The notes under the pieces were generated by a model, which was not told the DNA's origin, made no database searches, and saw only the letters and a program-made list of their open reading frames with translations. A DNA stretch of 33,193 nucleotides from Coriobacteriia bacterium (GTDB lineage: Bacteria; Actinomycetota; Coriobacteriia; WRKU01; WQUG01). The stretch is taken from positions 1 to 33,193 of the forward strand of contig WQYT01000015.1 of NCBI GenBank assembly GCA_009781115.1, read 5' to 3'. Shown in pieces: positions 16,973 through 25,945 of the stretch (positions are counted from its first letter, which is position 1; each line of letters begins with the position of its first letter). The position numbers and the translations under genes were made by a program.

Positions 16973-17669
16973 GTTGCGCGACCTGGAGGTCAACTACGGC
17001 GTCATCCGGGCGCTTAAGGGCATCAGCCTGGAGGTCGAAACCGGAGAGATCGTCACGCTCATCGGGGCCAACGGCGCCGGTAAGTCAACCACGCTGCGCA
17101 CGATCTCAGGCCTGATCAAGCCCCAGTCCGGGCACGTCATCTTTGATGGCACAGACATCACGCATCTCTCCGCGTCCAAACGCGTTTCTGCCGGAATCTC
17201 GCACGCGCCGGAGGGCCGGCGCATCTTTGCAGAGATGACCACGACAGAAAATCTGGAGATGGGGGCCTTCCTGCGCAACGATAAAGCGGCCGTGCGCAAG
17301 GATATCGAAGAGGTGTTTGAGCGCTTTCCGATCCTGGGGCAGCGCAGCAAGCAGCAGGCCGGCACGCTTTCCGGTGGCGAGCAGCAAATGCTTGCAATCG
17401 GGCGCGCGCTGATGGCCAAGCCGCGCATGATGCTGCTTGACGAGCCCTCGCTGGGCCTGGCGCCCATCGTGGTCAAAGAGATTTTCGCGATCATCCGCGA
17501 GATCAACGCCGCCGGCACCACGATCTTTCTGGTAGAACAAAACGCCCGCATGGCCCTGAAAATCGCCGACCGCGGCTACGTACTTGAAACCGGCGAGATC
17601 ACCCTGTCCGGCACCGGCGAAGAGCTCGCCGCAAGCGACGAAGTCCAACGCTCCTACCTGGGACGCTAA
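16962..17669 (+). CDS. livF: Branched-chain amino-acid ABC transporter ATP-binding protein LivF
   Basis: LIGANGAGKSTTLRTISGLIKP, LSGGEQQMLAIGRALMAKPRMMLLDEPSLGLAPIVV; ATG 16962 overlaps livG. Confidence 0.95.
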   Translation: MIFELRDLEVNYGVIRALKGISLEVETGEIVTLIGANGAGKSTTLRTISGLIKPQSGHVIFDGTDITHLSASKRVSAGISHAPEGRRIFAEMTTTENLEMGAFLRNDKAAVRKDIEEVFERFPILGQRSKQQAGTLSGGEQQMLAIGRALMAKPRMMLLDEPSLGLAPIVVKEIFAIIREINAAGTTIFLVEQNARMALKIADRGYVLETGEITLSGTGEELAASDEVQRSYLGR

Positions 17670-17687
17670 CCCGCCCGCCCAGCAACT

Positions 17688-17705
17688 ACAGAGCCCCGGC
17701 TCTGT
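17688..17705 (+). terminator. Candidate hairpin terminator of the liv operon
   Basis: ACAGAGCC-cc-GGCTCTGT 19 bp after the livF stop; no T-tract. Confidence 0.4.
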
Positions 17706-17884
17706 CCACGACTATCAAGCCGCACCTGCTGCCGCGCTCCCAAACTTTTCCAACTATTTCCCAAAAAGCCCTTGCATTAGCCCGCCACACAGTTCACAAT
17801 AGTTTCATTAAGGAGAAATGTTACAGGAGGAATACATTAAGAGGCAATCACTGTTAGTTTGAATATCCACATTCGGTAAAGAGA

Positions 17885-20800
17885 GTGAGACTGATCATGA
17901 AGGATGCAAGCTACCACCAAACGACGCCAGTAAACGCCAGAACTTGTCCGCGAGGCAATAACTTCGCGCAACCACCGCCTCCACCACACTGCGCAAGCCC
18001 TTGCCCTCCGCCCCCTCTGCCTACTAAACCGCACTTTAAACGTTTCCTTTGTGTTCTTCTGATTTTCTCCCTCTTCTTTTCTGTTTACCCTACCCTTTTA
18101 TTTGCTGCTGACATCCCCCTGTCATCTGATGTGACTTCAGCTTCTGCTTCTTTAGCAGGAGCCGAACCAGTAAGCGATGAGCGCCCCTTAGGACAAAAGC
18201 CCTTAGACAGCAGCCAGCTTGCGCAACTCGGCGCCCAGGCAGAGGCGCAAGCAGGCGAAAGCCCGTACCAGATACCAGAGATCACCGGAGAAGAGACCGA
18301 GCTGCGAACTGAGTCCGTTAAACATTTCAGATGCGCCGATGGCTCATCAGTAGCGGTAGATTATGGCTATCCTGTCCACTTCAAGAGGTCGCTTGACAGC
18401 CCCTGGGAACAGAGAGATTATTCTTTAGTGGATGCAGGGCAGACCGCACGCGATGGTACTAAAGAGTATTCCCTTAAAGCTGCGCCTGATAAGATAACTG
18501 TTGCTGCAACAGCTAAATCAGCCCAGATTCTTTCTGCCCAGGTTGCAGGACACAGTCTCTCTTGGGGATATGCCGGTATTGCTGCAACCAAAGCAGAGGT
18601 TGCAAACGGGCAGGCTGCCATAAGCAGAGATAGCGCCAAGCTTAGCTCTATCAGATCAGAGGTCATAGCAAGTGACATATCAACAACCACACCAAAGCTG
18701 GCAGCTAAGTCCGGCGCACAAAGCCCCGCACAAGCAGAAACAACCAAGCCCGAGGCGCTGACTGGCAATGATAAGTTCTTAACCTTAACCAGTCTTACCT
18801 CATCGTCTTATTACGCTGATATCTATGACAGCGTTGATGTTGACTATGTCATAGGTCCGCTCGGGGTCAAAGACAATTTGATCTTAAAGTCGCCGCAAGC
18901 CCAACATGAGTTTATATCAGACTATGATATTGGGGACTTGACAGCAAGACAGACAGATTCAAAGACCATAGACCTAATGGACGAAACAGGATCAGTTGTT
19001 GCTACCCTCAGCGCACCATATATGACTGACAGCGCAGATGATATCTCCTACGATCTGACGCTTTCTATCGTAAATAACAGCTCCGGAAAGCTCAGCGTAA
19101 AACTTAGCGCTGACAAAACGTGGCTTACCAGCAAAGACAGGGCTTATCCGGTTGTGATAGACCCGATGCTACAAAGCGTCCAGACGACCTATCAGCAGGC
19201 CTATGTTGCTTCAGGGCAGCCCAGCACAGCTCATCCGTATGGCGATATGTATGTCGGCTATGATGGCAACGCCTACAAAATAGCGCGCGGTTATCTGCGC
19301 TTTGATTTTCCCACTATACCAACCGGCTCTATTGTCTTAGAAGCTAACCTTGCAATGTATCAGTATTCCTACAGCGCAGTACCGTCTAATACCACCGCCA
19401 CAACCTATACGTTGCATCCGGTGACAGACACGACCTGGACAGCAAATACGCTGACCTGGAACAATAAACCAGGGTATACCTCAACAGTTTCTGACTACGC
19501 GATTACTTCTTCAGCAAAAAACGCAAACTATCTGACCTTCGACGTTACCAGACTGGTCAAAGATACCCTTGAGACCTCGACTGCTTCAACTAAAAAGCTC
19601 TCAGTCATGCTCAAAGGCAAAAATGAGACCACCACGTCTCCTTACGCAAACGTGCGGCTGCTTACGGCAAACTATCCTGGGCTGCCATCAGGCGCAAAGC
19701 CCTTTATCTATTTCTTCTACCGTGACAGCAAGGGGCTGGAAGACTACTGGTCATATACGACCATAAGTGCCGGAGACGCAGGGACGGCCTCGGTAAATGA
19801 CTACACCGGCAACCTTGTCTTTGAGCACGCAGACGCAGCTACCACAGGGCTCAGGATGCCGGTCGCGCTGTCTTCAGTCTATAACTCCGATATCTCAGAT
19901 GGCTATCGTCCCGGGGGAGCTTCAGGAGAGATCCGTCATGGCAGAGGTTGGAAGCTATCACTGATCTGTCGTGTGCAGACAACAGCTGCCGTTGGCTTTG
20001 CAGGCGACACAACGGTCTATCCTTACGTCTATACTGACGCAGATGGGACGCTGCATTACTTTAGAAAGGACGGAACTAAAATTACCGATGAAGACGGGCT
20101 GAACTTAGAGCTGGCAAAGCTTACTTCAGGCTACAGCATCACTGACAAGAAAGGCGGTGTGATGACCTTTGACGCAGATGGCTATCTCACTCAAATCAAG
20201 GATGCCAATGGTAATGCCGCTACCATCAGCTACGTTTCTGGCTCACACCGCCTGTCACAAGTCAAAGACGGCATTGGGCATATCATCAGCTTTGACGCGC
20301 CACTTAACAGTGCCGGTAATGCTTACTACCTCTCAAAGATCACTGATCCGGCGGGGCGTGTTACGGGCTATTCCTGTGACAGCAATGGACGTCTTGTGCA
20401 GATCAAGTATCCAGACGCTACGCTTTCAAAGTATGAATACAACGCCAAAGGCCAGCTCTACCGCGCCTACTCATCAGATGGTACCGGGGCTGAGTTTATC
20501 TATAAATCAGATGGCAGCGTGTCACGCATACGTGAATATGGAGGAACACCCACAAACCCCATGAGCTCGCCCGGGCTTACCTATCGTTTTGATCGTTCGA
20601 AGTATTGCGCTACTACCATTGAAAGCCCGGGAGCAGACGGAGTCCTTTCTTTAACTGATGGAGACACCCGCAATGACGACAATGTCTTCACAACCCTACA
20701 ATTTGACACCTGGGGGCATACAGTCTCATCCATTGCAAAGGTAGGCAGCACCACACTGGGGGCGGGAACTTCATCTTATACCAAAGGCAGCAATGACAGC

Positions 20801-23800
20801 ACGAGCGACACCGCTAAGCGCAACCGTCTCATTAACTCGGCGACACTGGCCAAAAACTCAGTCAATTTATGTGCCAATCCCGGCGCTGAAGCAGCCTTGG
20901 GCTCAGAGTGGACCAGTCTGCTCTATGGAACAAGCGCTACCTTCAGCTTTGCCCGGACCAGTGCAGATAAATATCAGGGTAACTACTCGCTGAAGCTTAC
21001 TTCAACAGCTGCAGGGACCACCTCGGCTGCCAGGGCTTATCAGGCTTTTTCTACCACTGATGTCAAGGGGGGCTATACCTACACCTTTTCAGCAGACGTA
21101 AAGGCAGCAGGCATAACTCCCGTGCAAGGTTCTGTAAGCTCAAAGGCTGGCGCCGTCCTGCTTTTGTATGCCTACTCGCCAACGGGGAACACTTACACCT
21201 TCTCAGAGTACCTGAGCGGCACTACTGACAGCGCCACAGACAGTGGATGGAGGCGCCTGTATGCCACCTTAAAGATGCCTGATGACACCACCTCTGTGCG
21301 CGCCAACCTCATGATCTATTCAGCCACCGGAAGCGCCTACTTCGATAACATGCAGCTGGAAAACGCCACCGCACCAAACTCTTGCAACCTGATAGAAAAC
21401 GGCAGCCTGGAACGTGGCAGCGGTATTGCTCCAACCAAATGGAGCGCCACAGGCCTTGACGCGTCAACTGATGGGCTGTCAGGCACCTATTATCAGTACA
21501 ACTCAAAGTCTTTCAAGATCGCAGGCGTACCCTCTGCAAGCAAAGAGCTCAAACAAGATATCGCAATCACCGGGGTTGCGCGTGATACCTATATCGTAAG
21601 CGGTTGGGCGCGCGCGACTGCCATCATGCGCGACGACGCCAAATATGACCTGGTGGCCACCGTTACCTATGCAGGCGGCACAACTAAAGACAGAGCAACC
21701 GCCTCATATAACTCCTGCATATCAGACTGGCAATATGTAAGCGCCGCCTTTACGCTGGGGTCAGGAAGCACTTCAAGTGACCTGCCGGTAAAAGTCAGTG
21801 TTCGTCTGCGCTATACCAAGCAAGATAATACCGCCTACTTTGATAACATAGCGCTTATCAAAGACAGCGCGCCTACCTATACCTATGACGCAGATGGAAA
21901 TTTGTTGACCGTATCTGCCAATGCGCAAAATAACGCCGCGATGCAATATACCAATAATGATCTGACCAAGTACACCGATGCCAAAGGCTATGCTTATACG
22001 TATACCTATGACACCAAACACAACATGACCCAGGCAAAAAGCCAAAACGGAGTGACCTCTAACTACGCCTATGTCAACGGCAACCCAAAAACCCTTGATG
22101 TAAAAAGCCCCGGACAGACTCTGGATATTGCAACGTCTCTTACCTATACGGCTGCTACAGGGGGTCTTTCTGCTGGCGGTTATGTGTCGTATGTCTATGA
22201 CCCAGACGGAGTCTCTGAACACTATACCTATGACCAGGCAAAGGGACTTGTGACATCGGCAAGTAACCGTAACAACATCAGTACCACTTATACCTATAAC
22301 GCAAATACTGACCAGATGACCTCCGTGTCCAGCTCAGGAGCTACTGCTTCTTACGGCTATACCGATGATCGCTTAAGCTCTGTTACCCATAACGGCTTTA
22401 GCTATCACTTAAGCTATGATGTCTATGGAAACCCCACGGAGACCAAAGTAGGCAGCCAGTCGCTCTCTAAGCACGCCTACACTGGTTGGGGAGGACTATT
22501 GAGTTCTGAGACCTACGGAAATGGGGACTTGGTGCAGTATGCCTACAACAACTACGGCGCTGTTACCTCCGTCAAGAAAGGAAATGCGACGACTACTCCG
22601 GCTACCAAATACGGTTGGTCATATAACAGTGCGGGAGACCCCTATAAGCACACAGACTATGTATCTGGCCTTACCTATCAGTACCGTACAGACTCAATAG
22701 GGCGGGCTGTCTCCCAGCGTGTCTCATCTACTGCCGACAGCTCTACTAAATACGAGACCCAGTACGGCTATGACGTAAACAACAACATAAACAAAGTGGT
22801 AAACGCAGCTACCGGAGGATCTACGTATACAACCTCATATACCTACGGGCAAGATAACCTGCCCACAACAGCAGGGTTTTTAGGCACGACACGCAAAATT
22901 GACTATACCCATGACGCCTTAAACCGTCTGCAGCAGACTAACCTGAGCTTAGATGCTCCTCTCAATCAGTATTATGGTTACAAGCTCTCTGACAGAAACA
23001 CAACTGATCAAACACAGTATCGCACCACAACGCTTGCTTATGAGTTTATCGGGCTGAGGGGTTATACCTATACCTATGACAGCATGGGCAATCTCTTAAC
23101 CGTCAGAGAAGGCGTCCGTGCAAACCAGGACGTTAACGCAGGTTCAGGCTTTGCTACCAAGATTAGCTATCAATATGACAACCTGGGACAGCTCATAAGA
23201 GAAAACAACGTCTACACTAACAAGACCACGACCTGGACCTATGACAGCGGCGGAAACATTACTTCCAGAAAAGAATACGCCTACACCACAGGAACTCTGG
23301 GGGCAGTGCAAAAGACAGTCAGTTATACCTATAACGCTACCTGGAAAGACAGGCTGGACAACTACGGTGGGAGCGCAATCACTTATGACGCCATAGGTAA
23401 CCCGCTTAGCTATAGAGGTTACAGCTTGGGCTGGAGCGGGGGCAGACAGCTGGCAACCATCTCCGGCAACAAGATTACCTCAGGAAGCTTTAAATATGAC
23501 GCAGCAGGACTACGAAGCCAGAAAAAGATCAATGGAGTCACTACTGACTACTACTATGTAGGAGGACAGCTCCTGGCAGAAAACAGAGGCGGTGTAATCT
23601 ATCAATACCAATATGACGCAGCAGGCAGACCAGCCCGCATCTCTTTTACCAGCTCTGACGGTGTAGCTACCAGTCTCTACCTTATTTCTAACAGCAGAGG
23701 AGACATCGAAGAGATACGCAACGCTGCCGGTAACTTATGCGCTCGTTACTACTACGATGCCACAGGAAATATCACCTCTATCCAAAATGCGAGTGGAGCA

Positions 23801-24592
23801 GAGATTACCAGCGCCACCAACATCGCCATCATCAATCCCTTCCGCTACCGGGGCTACTACTACGATTCAGAGACAGGACTGTACTATCTGGAGAGCAGAT
23901 ACTATGACCCTGCTACCGGGAGGTTTATCAATGCTGATGGCATGGTGCAGACGGGACAAGAGATCAACGGGACTAACATGTTTGCCTACTGCGGCAATGA
24001 TCCAGTGAATAATGTTGATCCATCGGGACAGTTGTTTACGCCTGGAGAGGCGAACTCATACTACTATACGGGCAATCCAAAAGCTCCCGATGCAAAGTTA
24101 TACGCAAAGATTTACCCCAAACAGCAGAAAAAAGCAAATAAAATGCAGCAAGAATTCGTTGGACCATCGGCAGCCAGTCAAAATAGAATTTTTGATACTA
24201 TTGACGAAGCCGCAATAGATTTTGTATTGCGATACAATGCCATATCGATAAGTTCCTGTCGAGAATATGATGTAATTATTGTAAAAACACCTGACGGTAG
24301 ATACACCTATGGGGAGCCAGGGATAGGCCCTAAAAGAACAGGCTATAAGGGGTCAGGTGCTGCTTTGTATTGGGATGCAAATATTGTTGGCTGGGTGCAT
24401 ACACACGGACAATATTATGGCCCGCTAAATGACTACTTCACTAGTACTGGTGCCGATTATGATATTTCAAAAAATTGGAACATACCTGGATATGTGGGAA
24501 CTCCAGCGGGTACAGTGAGAAAATATAACCCCTTTAATGGCAGTGACTTGATAATTTTCTATAATGCTCCGCGTGACCCAAGGCATCCGTAA
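17885..24592 (+). CDS. Secreted RHS/YD-repeat polymorphic toxin with C-terminal DUF4329-like domain
   Basis: 2235 aa; N-terminal hydrophobic segment RFLCVLLIFSLFFSVYPTLLFAAD; DNRLRE-like region (YVASGQPSTAHPYGDMYVGYDGNAYKIARGYLRFDFP); two CBM-like NxxxNPGAE/NLIENGSLE modules; many YD repeats (YTYDADGNLLTV, YQYDAAGRPARI); RHS core end FRYRGYYYDSETGLYYLESRYYDPATGRFINADG...NPVNNVDPSG-type; variable tail with VGWVHTHGQYYG. Confidence 0.9.
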   Translation: MRLIMKDASYHQTTPVNARTCPRGNNFAQPPPPPHCASPCPPPPLPTKPHFKRFLCVLLIFSLFFSVYPTLLFAADIPLSSDVTSASASLAGAEPVSDERPLGQKPLDSSQLAQLGAQAEAQAGESPYQIPEITGEETELRTESVKHFRCADGSSVAVDYGYPVHFKRSLDSPWEQRDYSLVDAGQTARDGTKEYSLKAAPDKITVAATAKSAQILSAQVAGHSLSWGYAGIAATKAEVANGQAAISRDSAKLSSIRSEVIASDISTTTPKLAAKSGAQSPAQAETTKPEALTGNDKFLTLTSLTSSSYYADIYDSVDVDYVIGPLGVKDNLILKSPQAQHEFISDYDIGDLTARQTDSKTIDLMDETGSVVATLSAPYMTDSADDISYDLTLSIVNNSSGKLSVKLSADKTWLTSKDRAYPVVIDPMLQSVQTTYQQAYVASGQPSTAHPYGDMYVGYDGNAYKIARGYLRFDFPTIPTGSIVLEANLAMYQYSYSAVPSNTTATTYTLHPVTDTTWTANTLTWNNKPGYTSTVSDYAITSSAKNANYLTFDVTRLVKDTLETSTASTKKLSVMLKGKNETTTSPYANVRLLTANYPGLPSGAKPFIYFFYRDSKGLEDYWSYTTISAGDAGTASVNDYTGNLVFEHADAATTGLRMPVALSSVYNSDISDGYRPGGASGEIRHGRGWKLSLICRVQTTAAVGFAGDTTVYPYVYTDADGTLHYFRKDGTKITDEDGLNLELAKLTSGYSITDKKGGVMTFDADGYLTQIKDANGNAATISYVSGSHRLSQVKDGIGHIISFDAPLNSAGNAYYLSKITDPAGRVTGYSCDSNGRLVQIKYPDATLSKYEYNAKGQLYRAYSSDGTGAEFIYKSDGSVSRIREYGGTPTNPMSSPGLTYRFDRSKYCATTIESPGADGVLSLTDGDTRNDDNVFTTLQFDTWGHTVSSIAKVGSTTLGAGTSSYTKGSNDSTSDTAKRNRLINSATLAKNSVNLCANPGAEAALGSEWTSLLYGTSATFSFARTSADKYQGNYSLKLTSTAAGTTSAARAYQAFSTTDVKGGYTYTFSADVKAAGITPVQGSVSSKAGAVLLLYAYSPTGNTYTFSEYLSGTTDSATDSGWRRLYATLKMPDDTTSVRANLMIYSATGSAYFDNMQLENATAPNSCNLIENGSLERGSGIAPTKWSATGLDASTDGLSGTYYQYNSKSFKIAGVPSASKELKQDIAITGVARDTYIVSGWARATAIMRDDAKYDLVATVTYAGGTTKDRATASYNSCISDWQYVSAAFTLGSGSTSSDLPVKVSVRLRYTKQDNTAYFDNIALIKDSAPTYTYDADGNLLTVSANAQNNAAMQYTNNDLTKYTDAKGYAYTYTYDTKHNMTQAKSQNGVTSNYAYVNGNPKTLDVKSPGQTLDIATSLTYTAATGGLSAGGYVSYVYDPDGVSEHYTYDQAKGLVTSASNRNNISTTYTYNANTDQMTSVSSSGATASYGYTDDRLSSVTHNGFSYHLSYDVYGNPTETKVGSQSLSKHAYTGWGGLLSSETYGNGDLVQYAYNNYGAVTSVKKGNATTTPATKYGWSYNSAGDPYKHTDYVSGLTYQYRTDSIGRAVSQRVSSTADSSTKYETQYGYDVNNNINKVVNAATGGSTYTTSYTYGQDNLPTTAGFLGTTRKIDYTHDALNRLQQTNLSLDAPLNQYYGYKLSDRNTTDQTQYRTTTLAYEFIGLRGYTYTYDSMGNLLTVREGVRANQDVNAGSGFATKISYQYDNLGQLIRENNVYTNKTTTWTYDSGGNITSRKEYAYTTGTLGAVQKTVSYTYNATWKDRLDNYGGSAITYDAIGNPLSYRGYSLGWSGGRQLATISGNKITSGSFKYDAAGLRSQKKINGVTTDYYYVGGQLLAENRGGVIYQYQYDAAGRPARISFTSSDGVATSLYLISNSRGDIEEIRNAAGNLCARYYYDATGNITSIQNASGAEITSATNIAIINPFRYRGYYYDSETGLYYLESRYYDPATGRFINADGMVQTGQEINGTNMFAYCGNDPVNNVDPSGQLFTPGEANSYYYTGNPKAPDAKLYAKIYPKQQKKANKMQQEFVGPSAASQNRIFDTIDEAAIDFVLRYNAISISSCREYDVIIVKTPDGRYTYGEPGIGPKRTGYKGSGAALYWDANIVGWVHTHGQYYGPLNDYFTSTGADYDISKNWNIPGYVGTPAGTVRKYNPFNGSDLIIFYNAPRDPRHP

Positions 24593-24612
24593 AACTGAAA
24601 GGAAGTGTTGAA

Positions 24613-25146
24613 ATGAAGAGAGTAACTAATGCAGTTAAGATTCTTACGTTAGTATTCATTTTCATGATCGGGTGCACGGCGTGTGCGCAAGAATCTGGGC
24701 ATGCAGAACCTCATAGTTCTACGAACAGTAGCCAGTCAAAAACAAGCAGTTCTGTTGAGTCTACTGAATCAAATAAGCAAATCGTTTATGATTTATTTAA
24801 CAAGCTGTATATATATGAAGATGATGGTGATACTGCTGCTGATTTTGCAATAGGTGAGGCAGACAAATTATCTGACAAATGTTTAGGGAAAATTACTTCC
24901 GAAGAAGATGCCAAAGAAAAAGCTGAAGTCACTTGGATGAAAATAGACGGATATGGTGACGCCAAAGGTGAAAAACCATATGATGCAACATATTATAAGG
25001 AGTATGATGTCTGGCTGATTCATGGAGCTCTTAATACGCCAAGCACAGATTCAAGCGGCAGAAAGTACGCTATTCCTGGTGGAGTAGATTACATTATCAT
25101 GCGAGCATCAAACGGAGAAGTCTTAGCGGTTTGGGGTGACAGTTGA
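24613..25146 (+). CDS. Lipoprotein, candidate immunity protein (NTF2-fold immunity-like C-terminus)
   Basis: Lipobox FMIGCTAC; ITSEEDAKEKAEVTWMKIDGYGDAKGEKPYDATYYKEYDVWLIHGAL...GGVDYIIMRASNGEVLAVWGD resembles NTF2-fold immunity domains; immediately downstream of the RHS toxin. Confidence 0.6.
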   Translation: MKRVTNAVKILTLVFIFMIGCTACAQESGHAEPHSSTNSSQSKTSSSVESTESNKQIVYDLFNKLYIYEDDGDTAADFAIGEADKLSDKCLGKITSEEDAKEKAEVTWMKIDGYGDAKGEKPYDATYYKEYDVWLIHGALNTPSTDSSGRKYAIPGGVDYIIMRASNGEVLAVWGDS

Positions 25147-25152
25147 TTCCGG

Positions 25153-25239
25153 TGGGGTGCATACCCCGCAGCTCTGCTGCGTGCCGGACGGCGATGCGAA
25201 GCGAGCTAGGCCTGATACCCCGCGGTCTCTGCCGCGGGG
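25153..25239. repeat. REP-like double-hairpin element
   Basis: CGCAGC-tct-GCTGCG (25167-25181) and CCCCGCGG-tctctg-CCGCGGGG (25218-25239), each preceded by ATACCCCGC; GC-rich in an AT-rich neighbourhood. Confidence 0.75.
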
Positions 25240-25256
25240 AGCGGCTTCGTTTCGAT

Positions 25257-25397
25257 GGATTCGCTGTAAATACGTTTTATGGAGGTGCATACAGTGGGTG
25301 GTTTACAACTGATGTTAAAACGCATCTGTTCTCACTCTCTACAAATCCGGGCGGGTCTGCTGGGATAGATCATTATTGGGACGTAAGTAGTAAATGA
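25257..25397 (+). pseudogene. Orphan RHS toxin C-terminal fragment
   Basis: GFAVNTFYGGAYSGWFTTDVKTHLFSLSTNPGGSAGIDHYWDVSSK*; no own start; its stop overlaps the ATG of the next ORF (ATGA). Confidence 0.5.
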
Positions 25398-25636
25398 AGT
25401 ACTATCATTTAATTTTTGGAAGTCTTTCTGTGATTGTGGGTCTCTATTCGATCATTAGAAGGAATCATCCATCAAAGCGCCAAGAAATTCTTTGGGGTGA
25501 GGAATTAATAGAGAAAAGAGCCTACAAAGTATCTTACATTATTCTTAGCATTTTGATCATTTTGGTTGGACTAAATTTAATCGCCAAAGGAATATTTGAT
25601 CCAAACAGTGGGTATTTCTTTGTTCGCTTTAGATAG
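25394..25636 (+). CDS. Small two-TM protein, candidate immunity protein
   Basis: 80 aa MKYYHLIFGSLSVIVGLYSIIRRNHPSKRQ...KVSYIILSILIILVGLNLIAKGIF; translationally coupled to the preceding fragment. Confidence 0.6.
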   Translation: MKYYHLIFGSLSVIVGLYSIIRRNHPSKRQEILWGEELIEKRAYKVSYIILSILIILVGLNLIAKGIFDPNSGYFFVRFR

Positions 25637-25656
25637 TCTGCATTTGAAGCAGGTAA

Positions 25657-25764
25657 AGTAAGAGACCACTACCTGGAGCTAGGACGATGGAGAAAATATC
25701 ACCGCCAAAAGGAACACATTCAGTCAATCCAAAATATGAAGGCCGATTCTATAAATATAAGTAG
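25657..25764 (+). pseudogene. Short orphan ORF, possible RHS toxin C-terminal fragment
   Basis: SKRPLPGARTMEKISPPKGTHSVNPKYEGRFYKYK* ends 7 nt before the ATG of the next lipoprotein remnant. Confidence 0.4.
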
Positions 25765-25771
25765 GAGGAAA

Positions 25772-25935
25772 ATGAAGAAGCTTATCTTAATTACAATGAT
25801 CGTCTGCTCTTGCGTTCTGGTTTTCTGTAGTAGGAATACGTCATCAGAAAAGCAAGTTCAAGTGTTATTACACAGAGCAAAAACTATATCATTACGCGGC
25901 TTAGTGTAGATAAAGTATCGAGCATATATAACTGA
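25772..25935 (+). pseudogene. Frameshifted short lipoprotein remnant
   Basis: MKKLILITMIVCSCVLVFCSRNTSSEKQ... in one frame, continuing as SSSVITQSKNYIITRLSVDKVSSIYN* in another; SD TAGGAGGAAA. Confidence 0.45.
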
Positions 25936-25945
25936 GGTGACAGAG

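Noticed and set aside
18493-18520. CTGTTGCTGCAACAG palindrome in the RHS N-terminal region, considered as another palindrome-family member
   Set aside because: Different centre length and sequence; explained by repeated Ala/Thr codons.
21773-22222. Long minus-strand ORFs with Ile/Gly repeats under the RHS gene
   Set aside because: Mirror reading of the repeated YTYD codons on the plus strand.
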